From assembly GCF_004403465.1 (NCBI RefSeq), contig NZ_SOGQ01000020.1:1-53247 (forward strand): 53,247 nt of DNA, given 5' to 3'. The stretch is from Cryobacterium sinapicolor (GTDB lineage: Bacteria; Actinomycetota; Actinomycetes; Actinomycetales; Microbacteriaceae). Positions 24,086-33,560 of this stretch are shown here, one piece after another. The notes beneath the pieces are model-generated. The model saw only the letters and a program-made list of their open reading frames with translations, did not search any database and was not told the origin of the DNA. A program made the position numbers and the translations under genes. How positions within the stretch are numbered: the first letter of the stretch is position 1; the number at the start of each line of letters is the position of its first letter.

Positions 24086-25129
24086 CTAGGCGGCAGGGAG
24101 CGCCGCGGGCCGCTCCGCTACCGCCACGGCCGCCACAGCCGCCGCGGCGGCCGGCACCCCGGCGACGCGGCGCACGAAGGCGCCCAGCCGGCGGTAGACC
24201 TCCTGCGATTCCGGATGCGCCGCGTCCTGCTGCCAGGTGTGGCGGGTGTTGGCCTGCTTCCGGTCATAGATCAGCGTGTCGACCGCGATCGAGCGCCGGC
24301 GCAGCGCGGCGATGAAGTTGAGGTTCGCCCGGTAGAAATAGTCGCGCTCCGAGGTGGTCACGAGCACCGGCGGGAATCCGCTGTCGAGCCACTCGATCGG
24401 GGACATGAACCGGGCCGCGGTGCGCAGCACGACCCCGCGGCCGCGCTCGGGCAGCAGGATCCGCAGAAAATTGAGGCTCAGCACGAATCCGCGCTCGAAC
24501 ATCACCGAGATGTCGGCGATGCTGCAGTGCTGCACCAGTCCCCGCAGGTCTTCCCGCGCCACCTGGGGACGGAGGTCGTAGTAGGACGCGAGAACCGGGT
24601 CGAACGCCGACGCGGCCAGAAGCGCCGCGATGTGGCCGCCGGCGGAATCCCCGCCCAACACGATCCGGCGAGGGTCGCCGCCGAACTCCTCGATGTGGCG
24701 CGCCACCCAACGCAGCACCTCGTTCCCGTCGTCCAGCATGTGCTTCAGTTGGAAACGTGTCGCCATCCGGTAGTTCGCGTTGACGACGATCATGCCGTCG
24801 ACCGCCTGGCTGGCCGCGTACTTGGTCAACGGCGCCTTGTCGCCCGAGGTCCAGCCGCCGCCGTGGAAATAGACGTAGACCGGCAGCGGCCCCGGCGCCT
24901 CGTGCGGCACCAGCACGTCCAGGCGATGGTCACGGATGCCGTCACCCACGTAGTCGAGGTCGAAGTGGTAGTCGACGGCGTCGATGGGCTCCGCGTTGAA
25001 GCGGTGCAGCTCGCCGGTCGAGATCCGGTGCATCAGCGCCCGCCACGCCCAGACCGGAACCCGGGACAGGCTGGTTTCCCGGTGCTCCTGCGGCTGGATG
25101 GGCTTCTGAGGCTGGGACGGGTGGCTCAT
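24086..25129 (-). CDS. Alpha/beta hydrolase, hormone-sensitive-lipase-like family
   Basis: A 347-residue esterase of the HSL group (alpha/beta hydrolase fold 3). The oxyanion-hole motif HGGGW is in VYVYFHGGGWTSGDKA (about residues 88-95) and the nucleophile elbow is GGDSAGGH. The acid and His residues are expected in the SERDYFY and NTRHTWQQDA regions. It should hydrolyse short-chain esters or similar substrates in the cytosol; a physiological substrate is not evident. The ATG at 25129 has no good ribosome site or TANNNT hexamer close by, so the start is moderately sure. The C-terminal 20 residues are Ala-rich, low complexity. It lies downstream of the YbhB gene on the same strand, separated by a hairpin. 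Confidence 0.85.
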   Translation of the reverse strand: MSHPSQPQKPIQPQEHRETSLSRVPVWAWRALMHRISTGELHRFNAEPIDAVDYHFDLDYVGDGIRDHRLDVLVPHEAPGPLPVYVYFHGGGWTSGDKAPLTKYAASQAVDGMIVVNANYRMATRFQLKHMLDDGNEVLRWVARHIEEFGGDPRRIVLGGDSAGGHIAALLAASAFDPVLASYYDLRPQVAREDLRGLVQHCSIADISVMFERGFVLSLNFLRILLPERGRGVVLRTAARFMSPIEWLDSGFPPVLVTTSERDYFYRANLNFIAALRRRSIAVDTLIYDRKQANTRHTWQQDAAHPESQEVYRRLGAFVRRVAGVPAAAAAVAAVAVAERPAALPAA

Positions 25130-25185
25130 CGGGCTGGGTCGCAGTTCTGGATCACCCGAGAACCGTAGGAGGCCCGCCCGTGAAC

Positions 25186-25206
25186 AACCTGAGAAGACCT
25201 CAGGTT
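25186..25206 (-). terminator. Hairpin downstream of the YbhB-like gene
   Basis: AACCTGAG (25186-25193) and CTCAGGTT (25199-25206) form a perfect 8-bp stem with a 5-nt loop, 14 bp past the stop of the minus-strand YbhB-like gene. There is no strong T run, so efficiency is uncertain. Confidence 0.5.
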
Positions 25207-25220
25207 AGGGATGACATGGC

Positions 25221-25766
25221 TCAGGGGTTAAGGGCGGCTCCCCCGTGCACGCCGGTGGCCTCGAGCACCGCGCGGGCCAGGGTGTGGAAGTGCAGGTTGA
25301 ACCCCAGCACGGCCGGCGTGGAGTCCGGATCGATGTCGAGCCGGGGCACATCGACCGCGTGCACGATGAACTGGTACCGGTGCGTGCCGGTGCCGGCCGG
25401 AGGGCCCGCGCCGACGAAAGCCGACTGGCGCCCTTCATTGGGCAGGGTCACGGCATCCGTCGGCAGCAGCCGCCCGCCCGGAGCGCCGGCATCAGCCGGC
25501 AGCGCCGCGCAGCCGGCCGGCAGGTTGAAGACGGCCCAATGCCAGAATCCGGAACCGGTCGGGGCATCCGGGTCGTACATGGTCACCGCGAAACTCTTCG
25601 TGTCGGCCGGGAATCCCGACCACTCCAGCTGCGGGGAGATGTTCCGGCCGTCGGAGGCGGTGCCGTACTGCGGGGCGGAGAGGGGCGCGCCGTCGGTCAT
25701 GTCCGTGCTGGTCAGGACGAACAGCGGAACTGCGCCGAACCGGGAGAGAGGGTCGTTCTGGGCCAC
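25221..25766 (-). CDS. YbhB/YbcL family PEBP-like protein
   Basis: A 181-residue phosphatidylethanolamine-binding-protein fold member (Raf kinase inhibitor-like). Hallmarks are GRNISPQLEWSGFPADTKSF, the anion-site motif YDPDAPTGSGFWHW and GTHRYQFIVHAVD. Bacterial YbhB/YbcL proteins are small cytosolic or periplasmic proteins of uncertain function. GTG 25766 is chosen because GGAGG lies 6 nt upstream; an ATG 23 codons earlier would add an unusual N-terminus that overlaps the repeat-containing gap. The gene is divergent from trhO. Confidence 0.87.
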   Translation of the reverse strand: MAQNDPLSRFGAVPLFVLTSTDMTDGAPLSAPQYGTASDGRNISPQLEWSGFPADTKSFAVTMYDPDAPTGSGFWHWAVFNLPAGCAALPADAGAPGGRLLPTDAVTLPNEGRQSAFVGAGPPAGTGTHRYQFIVHAVDVPRLDIDPDSTPAVLGFNLHFHTLARAVLEATGVHGGAALNP

Positions 25767-25840
25767 GGGGCCTCCAATTGGTTGCCAGAAGCTTAGCCAC
25801 CCGGCCACCCCGGGTACCACCCAGAGGCATTCCAACCGGG

Positions 25841-25883
25841 GGGATCCCGGCCGGCGGGATCCTCCGGCGGGATCCCGGCCGGC
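25841..25883. repeat. Direct repeat of GGGATCCCGGCCGGC
   Basis: The 15-mer occurs at 25841-25855 and 25869-25883, with a shortened GGGATCCTCCGGC copy between them. It sits directly upstream of the trhO promoter. The units contain the palindromes GGGATCCC and GCCGGC. Confidence 0.85.
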
Positions 25884-25891
25884 GAACTCCG

Positions 25892-25897
25892 TAAAAT
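25892..25897 (+). promoter_or_regulatory. -10 hexamer of leaderless promoter (trhO)
   Basis: TAAAAT, six bases (GAAGCA), then GTG at 25904. No Shine-Dalgarno sequence. Confidence 0.65.
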
Positions 25898-25903
25898 GAA
25901 GCA

Positions 25904-26836
25904 GTGGCCATTCCGAAGATCCTGCTCTACTACGTCTTCACCCCGTTGGCCGACCCCGAGGCCGTGCGCCTCTGGCAGCGGGACCTCTGCGAATCGCTGG
26001 GCCTGCGTGGGCGCATCCTGATTTCCGCCGACGGCCTCAACGGCACCGTCGGCGGCGACCTGCCCGCGATCAAGCGCTACCTGCGCAAGACCCGGGACTA
26101 CGCCCCGTTCAAGCACCTCGACGTCAAGTGGAGCGAGGGAACCGGGCTCGACGAGCAGGGCCTGAGCCTCGACTTCCCTCGGCTGGTCGTGAAGGTGCGG
26201 GACGAGATCGTGAGTTTCGGCGCGCCCGGCGAGTTGCGGGTCGACGCCAATGGTGTGGTCGGCGGCGGCGCCAAGCTCTCCCCGTCCGAGCTTCACGCCC
26301 TCGTCGGCGAGCGCGGCGACGACGTCGTGTTCTTCGACGGCCGCAACGCGTTCGAGGCCGGGATCGGCCGCTTCCAGAACGCGATCGTGCCGGATGTCGC
26401 CAACACCCGTGAGTTCGTGGCCGAGCTGGAGAGCGGCAAGTACGACCACCTCAAGGACAAGCCCGTCGTCACCTACTGCACCGGCGGCATCCGCTGCGAG
26501 GTGCTCAGTTCCCTGATGACGGAGCGCGGTTTCGGCGAGGTCTACCAGCTCGACGGCGGCGTGGTGCGCTACGGCGAGGCCTTCGGCGACGACGGCCTCT
26601 GGAACGGTTCGCTCTACGTCTTCGACCAGCGGATGTCCCTGGACTTCAGCGACCACACCGCCGTGATCGGGCGTTGCCTGGTGTGCGGCGAGCCGACGAA
26701 GAACATGCTCAACTGCCGGGATGTCTCCTGCCGGGAACAGCTCGTCGTCTGCCCGGGCTGCGTCGCCGCGGAGGCCCCGGCCTGCGCGGACCACGCCCAG
26801 GCTGATGCGCGGGCCCGCGCGAAGGCCACGCCCTAA
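25904..26836 (+). CDS. trhO: tRNA uridine(34) hydroxylase TrhO, rhodanese-like
   Basis: A 310-residue enzyme of the YceA/TrhO family, which hydroxylates U34 of certain tRNAs (prephenate-independent 5-hydroxyuridine formation using oxygen). Domain order is an N-terminal acylphosphatase-like part (residues 1-95, [20 protein letters not shown]), a rhodanese domain with catalytic Cys near 192 in [12 protein letters not shown], and a C-terminal Cys cluster ([14 protein letters not shown], then CREQ and CPGC) that probably binds zinc. Length and layout match the family. GTG 25904 is supported by TAAAAT 6 nt upstream and by a normal N-terminus. The gene is monocistronic, divergent from the YbhB-like gene. 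Confidence 0.93.
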   Translation: MAIPKILLYYVFTPLADPEAVRLWQRDLCESLGLRGRILISADGLNGTVGGDLPAIKRYLRKTRDYAPFKHLDVKWSEGTGLDEQGLSLDFPRLVVKVRDEIVSFGAPGELRVDANGVVGGGAKLSPSELHALVGERGDDVVFFDGRNAFEAGIGRFQNAIVPDVANTREFVAELESGKYDHLKDKPVVTYCTGGIRCEVLSSLMTERGFGEVYQLDGGVVRYGEAFGDDGLWNGSLYVFDQRMSLDFSDHTAVIGRCLVCGEPTKNMLNCRDVSCREQLVVCPGCVAAEAPACADHAQADARARAKATP

Positions 26837-26899
26837 AACCGGCCGCCGTGCACAGGCCGCTTCCCCGGGGCGCGCTGCGGGGCTGTGAGTGGATGCAGT

Positions 26900-27744
26900 G
26901 TGACCTTTGATGCGCAGAAGATCCGACCCGACTTTCCCGCCCTCGCCACCGGCACGGCCTTCTTCGACGGCCCGGGCGGCACCCAGACCCCGCTGTGCGT
27001 CGGGGCCGCGATCGCGTCGACCCGGACCGGCCGCTCTCGATCCGGGGAACCGGAAGTCCCTCCCAGCAGAACGCAGAGGACGCCGTCACCGGGTTCCGGA
27101 GCGCCATGGCGGATTTCTTCGTCTGCTCGGCCTACAAGTTCTTCGGTCCCCACTGCGGGATCCTCGCGGCCGCCCCCGCCCTGCTCGAATCGATCCATCC
27201 CGACAAGCTGGCGCCCTCGAGCGACCAGGTGCCCGAGCGGTTCGAGCTGGGCACTCTCCCCTACGAGACGCTGGCCGGGGTCACGGCCGCCGTCGACTTC
27301 CTCGCCGGTCTCGGCGAGGGTGGCGGCGCCGGGAGCGGGGGCGGGAGCGAGGACGGCGGCGAAGGCGGCGGCGGCTCGGCCGGGACCTCCCGGCGGGACC
27401 GCCTGATCCGCTCCTCCCGGGCCCTCGAGCACCACGAGGAGACCCTGCGAGGCGAATGCGAGGCCGGCCTGGCGGAGCTGCCTGGGATACGACTGCACTC
27501 CCGGGCCGCGGTGCGCACGCCGACCGTGCTGGTCACGTTCGCCGACCACGACGCCGCGGATGCGTCCCGCTACCTGGCGGCGCGCGGCATCCTCGCCCCG
27601 GCCGGCTCGTTCTACGCCCTCGAAGCCTACCGGCACCTCGGGCTCGGCGACGGTGGCGGCCTGCGGATCGGCCTCGCTCCGTACAGCACCGGTGACGAGG
27701 TGGCCCGGCTGCTCGGCGCGCTGCGCGACTTCCTCCGCGGCTGA
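26900..27744 (+). pseudogene. Decayed cysteine-desulfurase-like class V aminotransferase
   Basis: The first 40 codons (from GTG 26900) read VTFDAQKIRPDFPALATGTA and then FFDGPGGTQTP, the expected N-terminus of a SufS-like class V aminotransferase. Around 27029-27033 the frame shifts; inserting one C would restore TGPLSIRGTGSPSQQNAEDA. Soon after, GFRSAMAD is joined directly to DFFVCSAYKFFGPHCG, whereas family members have about 100 residues between these points, including the cofactor-binding region before the PLP Lys. The rest is intact to the C-terminus. One frameshift plus a large in-frame deletion makes function unlikely. A Gly/Ser-rich insertion follows at about 27315-27390. Confidence 0.85.
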
Positions 27745-27833
27745 CGGGCGACGGGCGGCATCCGCCCTAGGCTGGAGCCAGATTCCGGCGTGCGATCACC
27801 AGCGCGGGATCCTCAGCAACGGAGGGGGAACGG

Positions 27834-28768
<935 letters not shown>

Positions 28769-28772
<4 letters not shown>

Positions 28773-29611
28773 CCTCCTTCAGCCGCGCCATCGGCGCCGA
28801 GTTCGCCAAGCTCGGCACAACGCGCATGTGGTGGGTCCTCGCCGCGGTGATGTTCGGCTACATCGCCCTGCTCGCCGGCGGCCTCGCGGCACTGTTCGCG
28901 GGAATCGAGAGCGGCGTGATCAGCCCGGATGCCGCCGGTACCGGATCCCAGGGACTCGCCGGGTTCGGCAGCCTCCCACCCCTGATCTACAGCTTCGCGT
29001 CATCCGTCGGCTATGTCTTCCCGGTTCTGCTCGGGGCTCTGTCCACCACCGGCGAGTTCCGGCACCAGACCCTCACCCCCACGTTCCTCGCCAATCCCCG
29101 GCGGGCCCAGGTGCTCGGCGCCAAGACGGTCACTCTCTTCGTGGTCGGTGCGTTCTTCGGGGTCGTCGCGCTGCTCGCATCCGTCGGCGTCGGCGCGCTC
29201 GTCATCAACGCGTTCGACGTCGACCCACTGCTGGCCGATAGCGCCACCTGGGCGCTGTTCGGCCGCACGGTGCTCGCCATGGCCGTCTGGTCGACCATCG
29301 GGGTCGGCCTCGGCGTGCTCGTGCCCAGCCAGGTGGCGTCGATCGTCATCGTGCTCGCCTTCACCCAGTTCGTCGAACCGCTGCTGCGCTTCGCGTCGTT
29401 GTTCACCGAGGTGACGCAGGGCATCGGCAACTACCTGCCCGGCGCCGCCTCCGACGCCCTGGTCGGCGCGAGCTTCTTCACCCTCGCCGCACCGGGAGGC
29501 TCCCCGGCTGCGATGCTCGAGTGGTGGCAGGGCGGGCTGGTGCTCCTGGCCTACGCGGTCGCGGCGACCGTGATCGGGAATGCGGTCAGCTGGAAGCGCG
29601 ACGTCACCTGA
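28769..29611 (+). CDS. ABC-2 type transporter permease
   Basis: A 280-residue membrane subunit with about six hydrophobic segments, for example MWWVLAAVMFGYIALLAGGL, VGYVFPVLLGALSTTGEF, LFVVGAFFGVVALLASVGVG and LVLLAYAVAATVIGNAVSW. The stretch GEFRHQTLTPTFLANPRR between helices is typical of bacteriocin-resistance-type exporters. It starts at ATG 28769 overlapping the stop of the ATPase gene and should assemble with that protein. Substrate not inferable. The end is followed by a 41-bp gap and the leaderless acuI gene. Confidence 0.87.
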
Positions 29612-29640
29612 CCACGGGCCAGGTGACCCGGGCGCCCACG

Positions 29641-29646
29641 TAGTCT
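29641..29646 (+). promoter_or_regulatory. -10 hexamer of leaderless promoter (acuI-like)
   Basis: TAGTCT, six bases (CGACGC), then ATG at 29653. No Shine-Dalgarno sequence. Confidence 0.65.
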
Positions 29647-29652
29647 CGACGC

Positions 29653-30669
29653 ATGGGTATTGAGACTGAGTTCCGGGCCATCGTGGTTGACCGCACCGAA
29701 AACGCCGAGGGCAAGAAGGCACAGAGCGCGGCCCTCCGCGTGGTGGACGACGGCTTCCTGATGCCGGGCGACGTCACCATCGCGGTCGATTACTCGAGCA
29801 TCAATTACAAGGACGGCCTGGCCCTGATGGGCCGCCCCGGGGTCGTGCGCGCCTGGCCGCTGATCGCCGGCATCGACCTGGTCGGAACGGTCGAGCAGAG
29901 CGCCGACCCGCGCTGGTCGGTCGGAGACCCGGTCATCCTGAACGGGGCCGGCCTGAGCGAGAGCCACCACGGCGGGCTGGCCGAGCGGGCCCGCGTGTCG
30001 GGAGACTTCCTGGTCCGGCTGCCACAGGGTATCAGCGCCGTTCAGGCCGCGGCGATCGGCACGGCCGGCTTCACCGCCATGCTCTCCGTGATCGGCCTCG
30101 AACGCGGCGGGGTGACGCCGGAATCCGGCACCGTGCTGGTGACCGGCGCGGCCGGCGGAGTCGGCAGTGTCGCGGTGGTGCTGCTCGCCGCCCGCGGCTA
30201 CCAGGTGCACGCGTCGACCGGCCGCATCGACGAGCTCGGCGACTACCTGCGCGGGCTCGGCGCCGTCGAACTCGTCGACCGCGCCACCCTCAGCGAGGCC
30301 GGGAAGCCGCTGCAGGGCCAGCGCTGGGCCGGGGCCGTCGATTCGGTCGGCAGCGTCACCCTTGCCAACGTGCTCGCCCAGACGAACTACGGCGGAACGG
30401 TCACCGCCTGCGGCCTGGCCCAGGGAGCCGACCTCCCCGCCACGGTCATGCCGTTCATCCTGCGCGCCGTCAGCCTGATCGGGATCAACTCGGTCGAGGC
30501 CCCGCTCCCCCAGCGCGAGGAGGCCTGGCGCCGGCTGGCCACGGACCTCGACCTGAGCCTGCTCGACCACCTCACCCAGGTCATTCCGCTGGAGGCGGCC
30601 TTCGACGCCGCTGCCGGCATCCTCGCGGGCACCGTGCACGGTCGGACCGTCGTCGACGTGCGCCGCTAG
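29653..30669 (+). CDS. acuI: AcuI/YhdH-type medium-chain oxidoreductase (acryloyl-CoA reductase-like)
   Basis: A 338-residue zinc-free medium-chain dehydrogenase/reductase. Hallmarks are SSINYKDGLALMGRPGVVR, PLIAGIDLVGTVE and the NADP-binding VTGAAGGVGSVAVVLLA near residues 160-176, with the family segment GAVDSVGSVTLANVLAQTNY. AcuI reduces acryloyl-CoA to propionyl-CoA with NADPH and protects cells from acrylate; YhdH members may reduce quinones or enals, so the name is by family resemblance. The leaderless start ATG 29653 has TAGTCT 6 nt upstream. The gene ends tail to tail with a small PH-like gene. No acrylate or DMSP pathway genes are nearby. Confidence 0.85.
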   Translation: MGIETEFRAIVVDRTENAEGKKAQSAALRVVDDGFLMPGDVTIAVDYSSINYKDGLALMGRPGVVRAWPLIAGIDLVGTVEQSADPRWSVGDPVILNGAGLSESHHGGLAERARVSGDFLVRLPQGISAVQAAAIGTAGFTAMLSVIGLERGGVTPESGTVLVTGAAGGVGSVAVVLLAARGYQVHASTGRIDELGDYLRGLGAVELVDRATLSEAGKPLQGQRWAGAVDSVGSVTLANVLAQTNYGGTVTACGLAQGADLPATVMPFILRAVSLIGINSVEAPLPQREEAWRRLATDLDLSLLDHLTQVIPLEAAFDAAAGILAGTVHGRTVVDVRR

Positions 30670-30738
30670 CACGCGCCCGTCGAGGTCACGGGTGAGTTCG
30701 GGGCCGAACGACACCGAGTCGGTCAACCGGCGGGTCGG

Positions 30739-31089
30739 TCACGCACCGAGCTTGAGGGACGCGATCAGGTCCGGGGCGTGGCTGGTGGACAGGAGCACCC
30801 GGGAGAACTCGTCGTCGATGAGGTCGATGACGACTGCCTGGCGCTTGCGCTTGAGCGCCAGGAAGTCCTTGCCGCCGTGGAACTTCCAGGTGCCGACCGC
30901 GACCACCAGCGGCAGACCCAGCCCGGGCGAACGGATCCCGCGGATCCAGATCCACGGGTCGTCCGTGATCGTCACCGAACGGATGTTCTCCCGTGGCACG
31001 ACGATGTCGTCGCGCCGCAGGGCCAGGGTCTTCTCCGCTTTCGAGAGGTGGATCTCCAGCCGGTCGGGGTGAACGTGCAAGGAAGCCAT
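30739..31089 (-). CDS. Small PH-like hypothetical protein
   Basis: A 116-residue protein whose strand pattern (LHVHPDRLEIHLSKAEKTLA, IRSVTITDDPWIWIRG, VVAVGTWKFHGGKDFLAL, RKRQAVVIDLIDDEFSRVLL) suggests a single beta-rich domain of pleckstrin-homology-like fold. No signal peptide or membrane helix. I do not recognise a function. ATG 31089 is the likely start: a CAGACT hexamer lies 6 nt upstream, one base off the TANNNT pattern seen at other leaderless genes, and the longer open frame reaching 31182 runs through a repeat-like segment. It lies downstream of, and on the opposite strand to, acuI. Confidence 0.65.
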   Translation of the reverse strand: MASLHVHPDRLEIHLSKAEKTLALRRDDIVVPRENIRSVTITDDPWIWIRGIRSPGLGLPLVVAVGTWKFHGGKDFLALKRKRQAVVIDLIDDEFSRVLLSTSHAPDLIASLKLGA

Positions 31090-31130
31090 GCGTCTAGTCT
31101 GCCTGTTCCGGACCGAAATCGGTTTGTCGG

Positions 31131-31155
31131 AACCGCACAAAGGAATAACTCCCGG
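31131..31155. repeat. Half copy of the hairpin-repeat arm
   Basis: CCGCACAAAGGAATAACTC at 31133-31151 resembles the right arm of the lldD-rocD hairpin (GGCACAAACGGGATAACTC at 5484-5502). The match covers GCACAAA, GG and ATAACTC with a one-base gap. The other arm is missing here. Confidence 0.45.
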
Positions 31156-31177
31156 CTGTGCCGGGTCACGCCCGCGC

Positions 31178-31216
31178 GTCACGCCTGTGGGTCACGCCTG
31201 TGGGTCACGCCTGTGG
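31178..31216. repeat. 13-bp tandem repeat, three units, overlapping the hemL stop
   Basis: Three perfect copies of GTCACGCCTGTGG. The third unit contains the hemL stop codon (TCA at 31205-31207 on this strand), so the last hemL codons are repeat-derived and the two other copies trail into the gap. Confidence 0.9.
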
Positions 31217-32536
31217 GGTGGCGGCTGCCGCGGCCTTCGCTGCGGCAGGCAGGGCGTCGAGGATCCAACCGACCGCGCTCTCGTCGTGGGCGTCGGAGAC
31301 GAACCAGGCCTCGAACACCGACGGCGGCAGGGAAACGCCCTGGTCCAGCATGGAGTGGAAGAACGGTCCGTAGCGGAAGGCCTCCTGGCGTTGCACCTGG
31401 GCGTAGTTCCGGGGTGCGCTGGCCGCGGCCTCGGCACCGAACACGAAGCTGAACAGGTTGCCGGCCCGCTGCACGCTGTGCGCGACGCCCTCGGCCGAGA
31501 AGGCGGCGGAAACGGCCTCGGAGAGCACCAGTGCGGTGGCGTCGATGTGCTCGTACACGCGCTCGTCCAGTGCCCGCAGGGTCGCGATGCCGGCGGCGAC
31601 CGCCACCGGGTTGCCGGACAGCGTGCCGGCCTGGTAGACCGGGCCGTTCGGCGCCAGGAAGTCCATCACGTCGGCGCGACCGCCGAGGGCCGCCACCGGC
31701 AGGCCACCGCCGATGACCTTGCCGTAGGTGAACAGGTCCGGCGTGTAGTCCGCCTGGCCCGACCCCGAAGTGTCCAGCCCCCAGTAGCCGGCCGGGTGCA
31801 CTCGGAAGCCGGTGAGGACCTCGTCGATGATCAGGAGCGCACCGTGCTCGTGCGCGAGGGCGGTGAGCGCAGCGTTGAAACCGGCGTCGGGGGCCACGAC
31901 TCCCATGTTCGCGGCCGCGGCCTCGGTGATCACGGCCGCGATCCGGCCCGGGTGCGCCTCGAAGGCGACCCGCACGGCATCCAGATCGTTGTAGGGCAGC
32001 ACGAGGGTCTGTGCGGCCGTCGCCGCCGTCACCCCGGCCGAACCGGGCAGCGCCAGCGTGGCCAGACCGGACCCGGCCTGGGCCAGCAACCCGTCCGAGT
32101 GGCCGTGGTAGTGCCCGGCGAACTTGATCAGCAGGTCACGACCCGTGAACCCGCGGGCCAGACGGATGGCCGTCATGGTGGCCTCGGTGCCGGTCGAGAC
32201 CAGGCGCAGCTTCTCGACCGCGCCGACGCGCTCCTCGATCAGCTCGGCCAGGATGGTCTCGCCGGGGGTGGAGGCGCCGAAGGACAGACCGAGCACGGCG
32301 GCATCCTGCACCGCCTGCACGACCTCCGGGTGGGCGTGGCCGAGGATGGCCGGTCCCCAGGAGCTGACCAGGTCGACGTATTCGCGGCCGTCGGAGTCGG
32401 TCACGTAGGCGCCCTTCGCCTTGACCAGGAACAGCGGGGTGCCGCCGACCGAGCGGAAGGCGCGCACGGGCGAGTTGACGCCGCCGGGGATGGCGCGCTG
32501 GGCGCGGGCGAAGAGATCGTCGTTGCGGGACATCAT
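31205..32536 (-). CDS. hemL: Glutamate-1-semialdehyde 2,1-aminomutase
   Basis: A 443-residue PLP enzyme that turns glutamate-1-semialdehyde into 5-aminolevulinate, the second step of the C5 heme pathway. Motifs: [11 protein letters not shown] near the start, the cofactor Lys in [11 protein letters not shown], the Asp of [12 protein letters not shown], and the NFAGxYHGH-like [16 protein letters not shown]. Length is typical. The start ATG 32536 overlaps the hemB stop by four bases (ATGA); ATG 32533 one codon later is also possible, with GGCAGG nearby. It is the last gene of the leftward heme operon, and its 3' end runs into a 13-bp repeat. The final 15 residues are Ala-rich. Confidence 0.95.
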   Translation of the reverse strand: MMSRNDDLFARAQRAIPGGVNSPVRAFRSVGGTPLFLVKAKGAYVTDSDGREYVDLVSSWGPAILGHAHPEVVQAVQDAAVLGLSFGASTPGETILAELIEERVGAVEKLRLVSTGTEATMTAIRLARGFTGRDLLIKFAGHYHGHSDGLLAQAGSGLATLALPGSAGVTAATAAQTLVLPYNDLDAVRVAFEAHPGRIAAVITEAAAANMGVVAPDAGFNAALTALAHEHGALLIIDEVLTGFRVHPAGYWGLDTSGSGQADYTPDLFTYGKVIGGGLPVAALGGRADVMDFLAPNGPVYQAGTLSGNPVAVAAGIATLRALDERVYEHIDATALVLSEAVSAAFSAEGVAHSVQRAGNLFSFVFGAEAAASAPRNYAQVQRQEAFRYGPFFHSMLDQGVSLPPSVFEAWFVSDAHDESAVGWILDALPAAAKAAAAATPQA

Positions 32537-33522
32537 CGGGCCTGCCTTTCGTTCAGCCAGGTGGCCAGTTCGACCGCCCAGTAGGTGAGCACGGCATCCG
32601 CTCCGGCGCGACGGATGCTGAGAACGGACTCCTCGACGGCCCGGCGGCGGTCGATCCAGCCGTGCGCGGCCGCGGCCTCGATCATCGCGTACTCACCGGA
32701 CACCTGGTATGCCCAGACCGGAATGTCGCTGACGGCAGCGACCTCGGCCAGCACGTCGAGGTAGCTCATGGCGGGCTTCACCATCACGATGTCGGCACCC
32801 TCCTGGATGTCGAGCAGAGCCTCGCGCACGCCCTCCCGGCGGTTCGCCGGGTCGAGCTGGTAGCTGCGCCGGTCACCCTCGAGGGTAGATTCCACGGCGT
32901 CGCGGAAGGGACCGTAGAAGGCCGACGCGTACTTGGCCGAATAGGCGAGCACGGCCGTGTCCACGTAGCCGTTCAGGTCGAGTGCCTGGCGCACGGCGGC
33001 AACCTGACCGTCCATCATTCCGCTCAGGCCGAGCAGCTGCGAGCCGGAGGCCGCCTGCACGAGAGCCATCTCGCAGTATCGCTCGAGAGTGGAGTCGTTG
33101 TCGACGCTGCCGTCGGCGCCGAGCACGCCGCAGTGGCCGTGGTCGGTGAACTCGTCCAGGCAGAGGTCGGTCTGCACGACGAGGGCGTCGCCGACCTCGT
33201 CGGCCAGCGCGCGGGTGGCCGCGTTGAGGATGCCGTCGGGATCGGTGGCCCCGGATCCGACAGCGTCGCGCACGGCCGGCACCCCGAAGAGCATGACCCC
33301 GCCGATGCCGGCTTCCGCGGCCTCGTTGACCGCCCGCCGGGCGCTGTCAATGGTGTGCTGAACCACCCCGGGCATCGACTGGATCGGCATCGGGTCGCCG
33401 CTGCCCTCCCGGACGAACATCGGGAGAACCAGTTCGGAGGGATGCAGACGGATTTCGCTGGCCAGGCGACGGAGCGCAGGAGTGGTGCGCAACCGTCGCG
33501 GGCGGATGACGGGGTTTATCAC
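32533..33522 (-). CDS. hemB: Porphobilinogen synthase (5-aminolevulinate dehydratase)
   Basis: A 329-residue enzyme joining two 5-aminolevulinates into porphobilinogen. The metal-binding region reads [16 protein letters not shown]: two of the three zinc-site cysteines remain and the middle one is Asp, a mixed form between zinc-type and magnesium-type enzymes. Active-site lysines are in [17 protein letters not shown] and [16 protein letters not shown] 33522 has TAGGGT exactly 6 nt upstream and no ribosome site, so an internal leaderless promoter is likely even though the gene sits 38 bp behind hemD. It overlaps hemL downstream by four bases. Confidence 0.95.
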   Translation of the reverse strand: MINPVIRPRRLRTTPALRRLASEIRLHPSELVLPMFVREGSGDPMPIQSMPGVVQHTIDSARRAVNEAAEAGIGGVMLFGVPAVRDAVGSGATDPDGILNAATRALADEVGDALVVQTDLCLDEFTDHGHCGVLGADGSVDNDSTLERYCEMALVQAASGSQLLGLSGMMDGQVAAVRQALDLNGYVDTAVLAYSAKYASAFYGPFRDAVESTLEGDRRSYQLDPANRREGVREALLDIQEGADIVMVKPAMSYLDVLAEVAAVSDIPVWAYQVSGEYAMIEAAAAHGWIDRRRAVEESVLSIRRAGADAVLTYWAVELATWLNERQAR

Positions 33523-33528
33523 CAGTCA

Positions 33529-33534
33529 ACCCTA
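33529..33534 (-). promoter_or_regulatory. -10 hexamer of internal leaderless promoter (hemB)
   Basis: TAGGGT on the minus strand, six bases (TGACTG), then GTG at 33522. It would give hemB-hemL its own transcript inside the heme operon. Confidence 0.6.
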
Positions 33535-33560
33535 CGTCGCAGGGCTGGACGCGTGAACCG

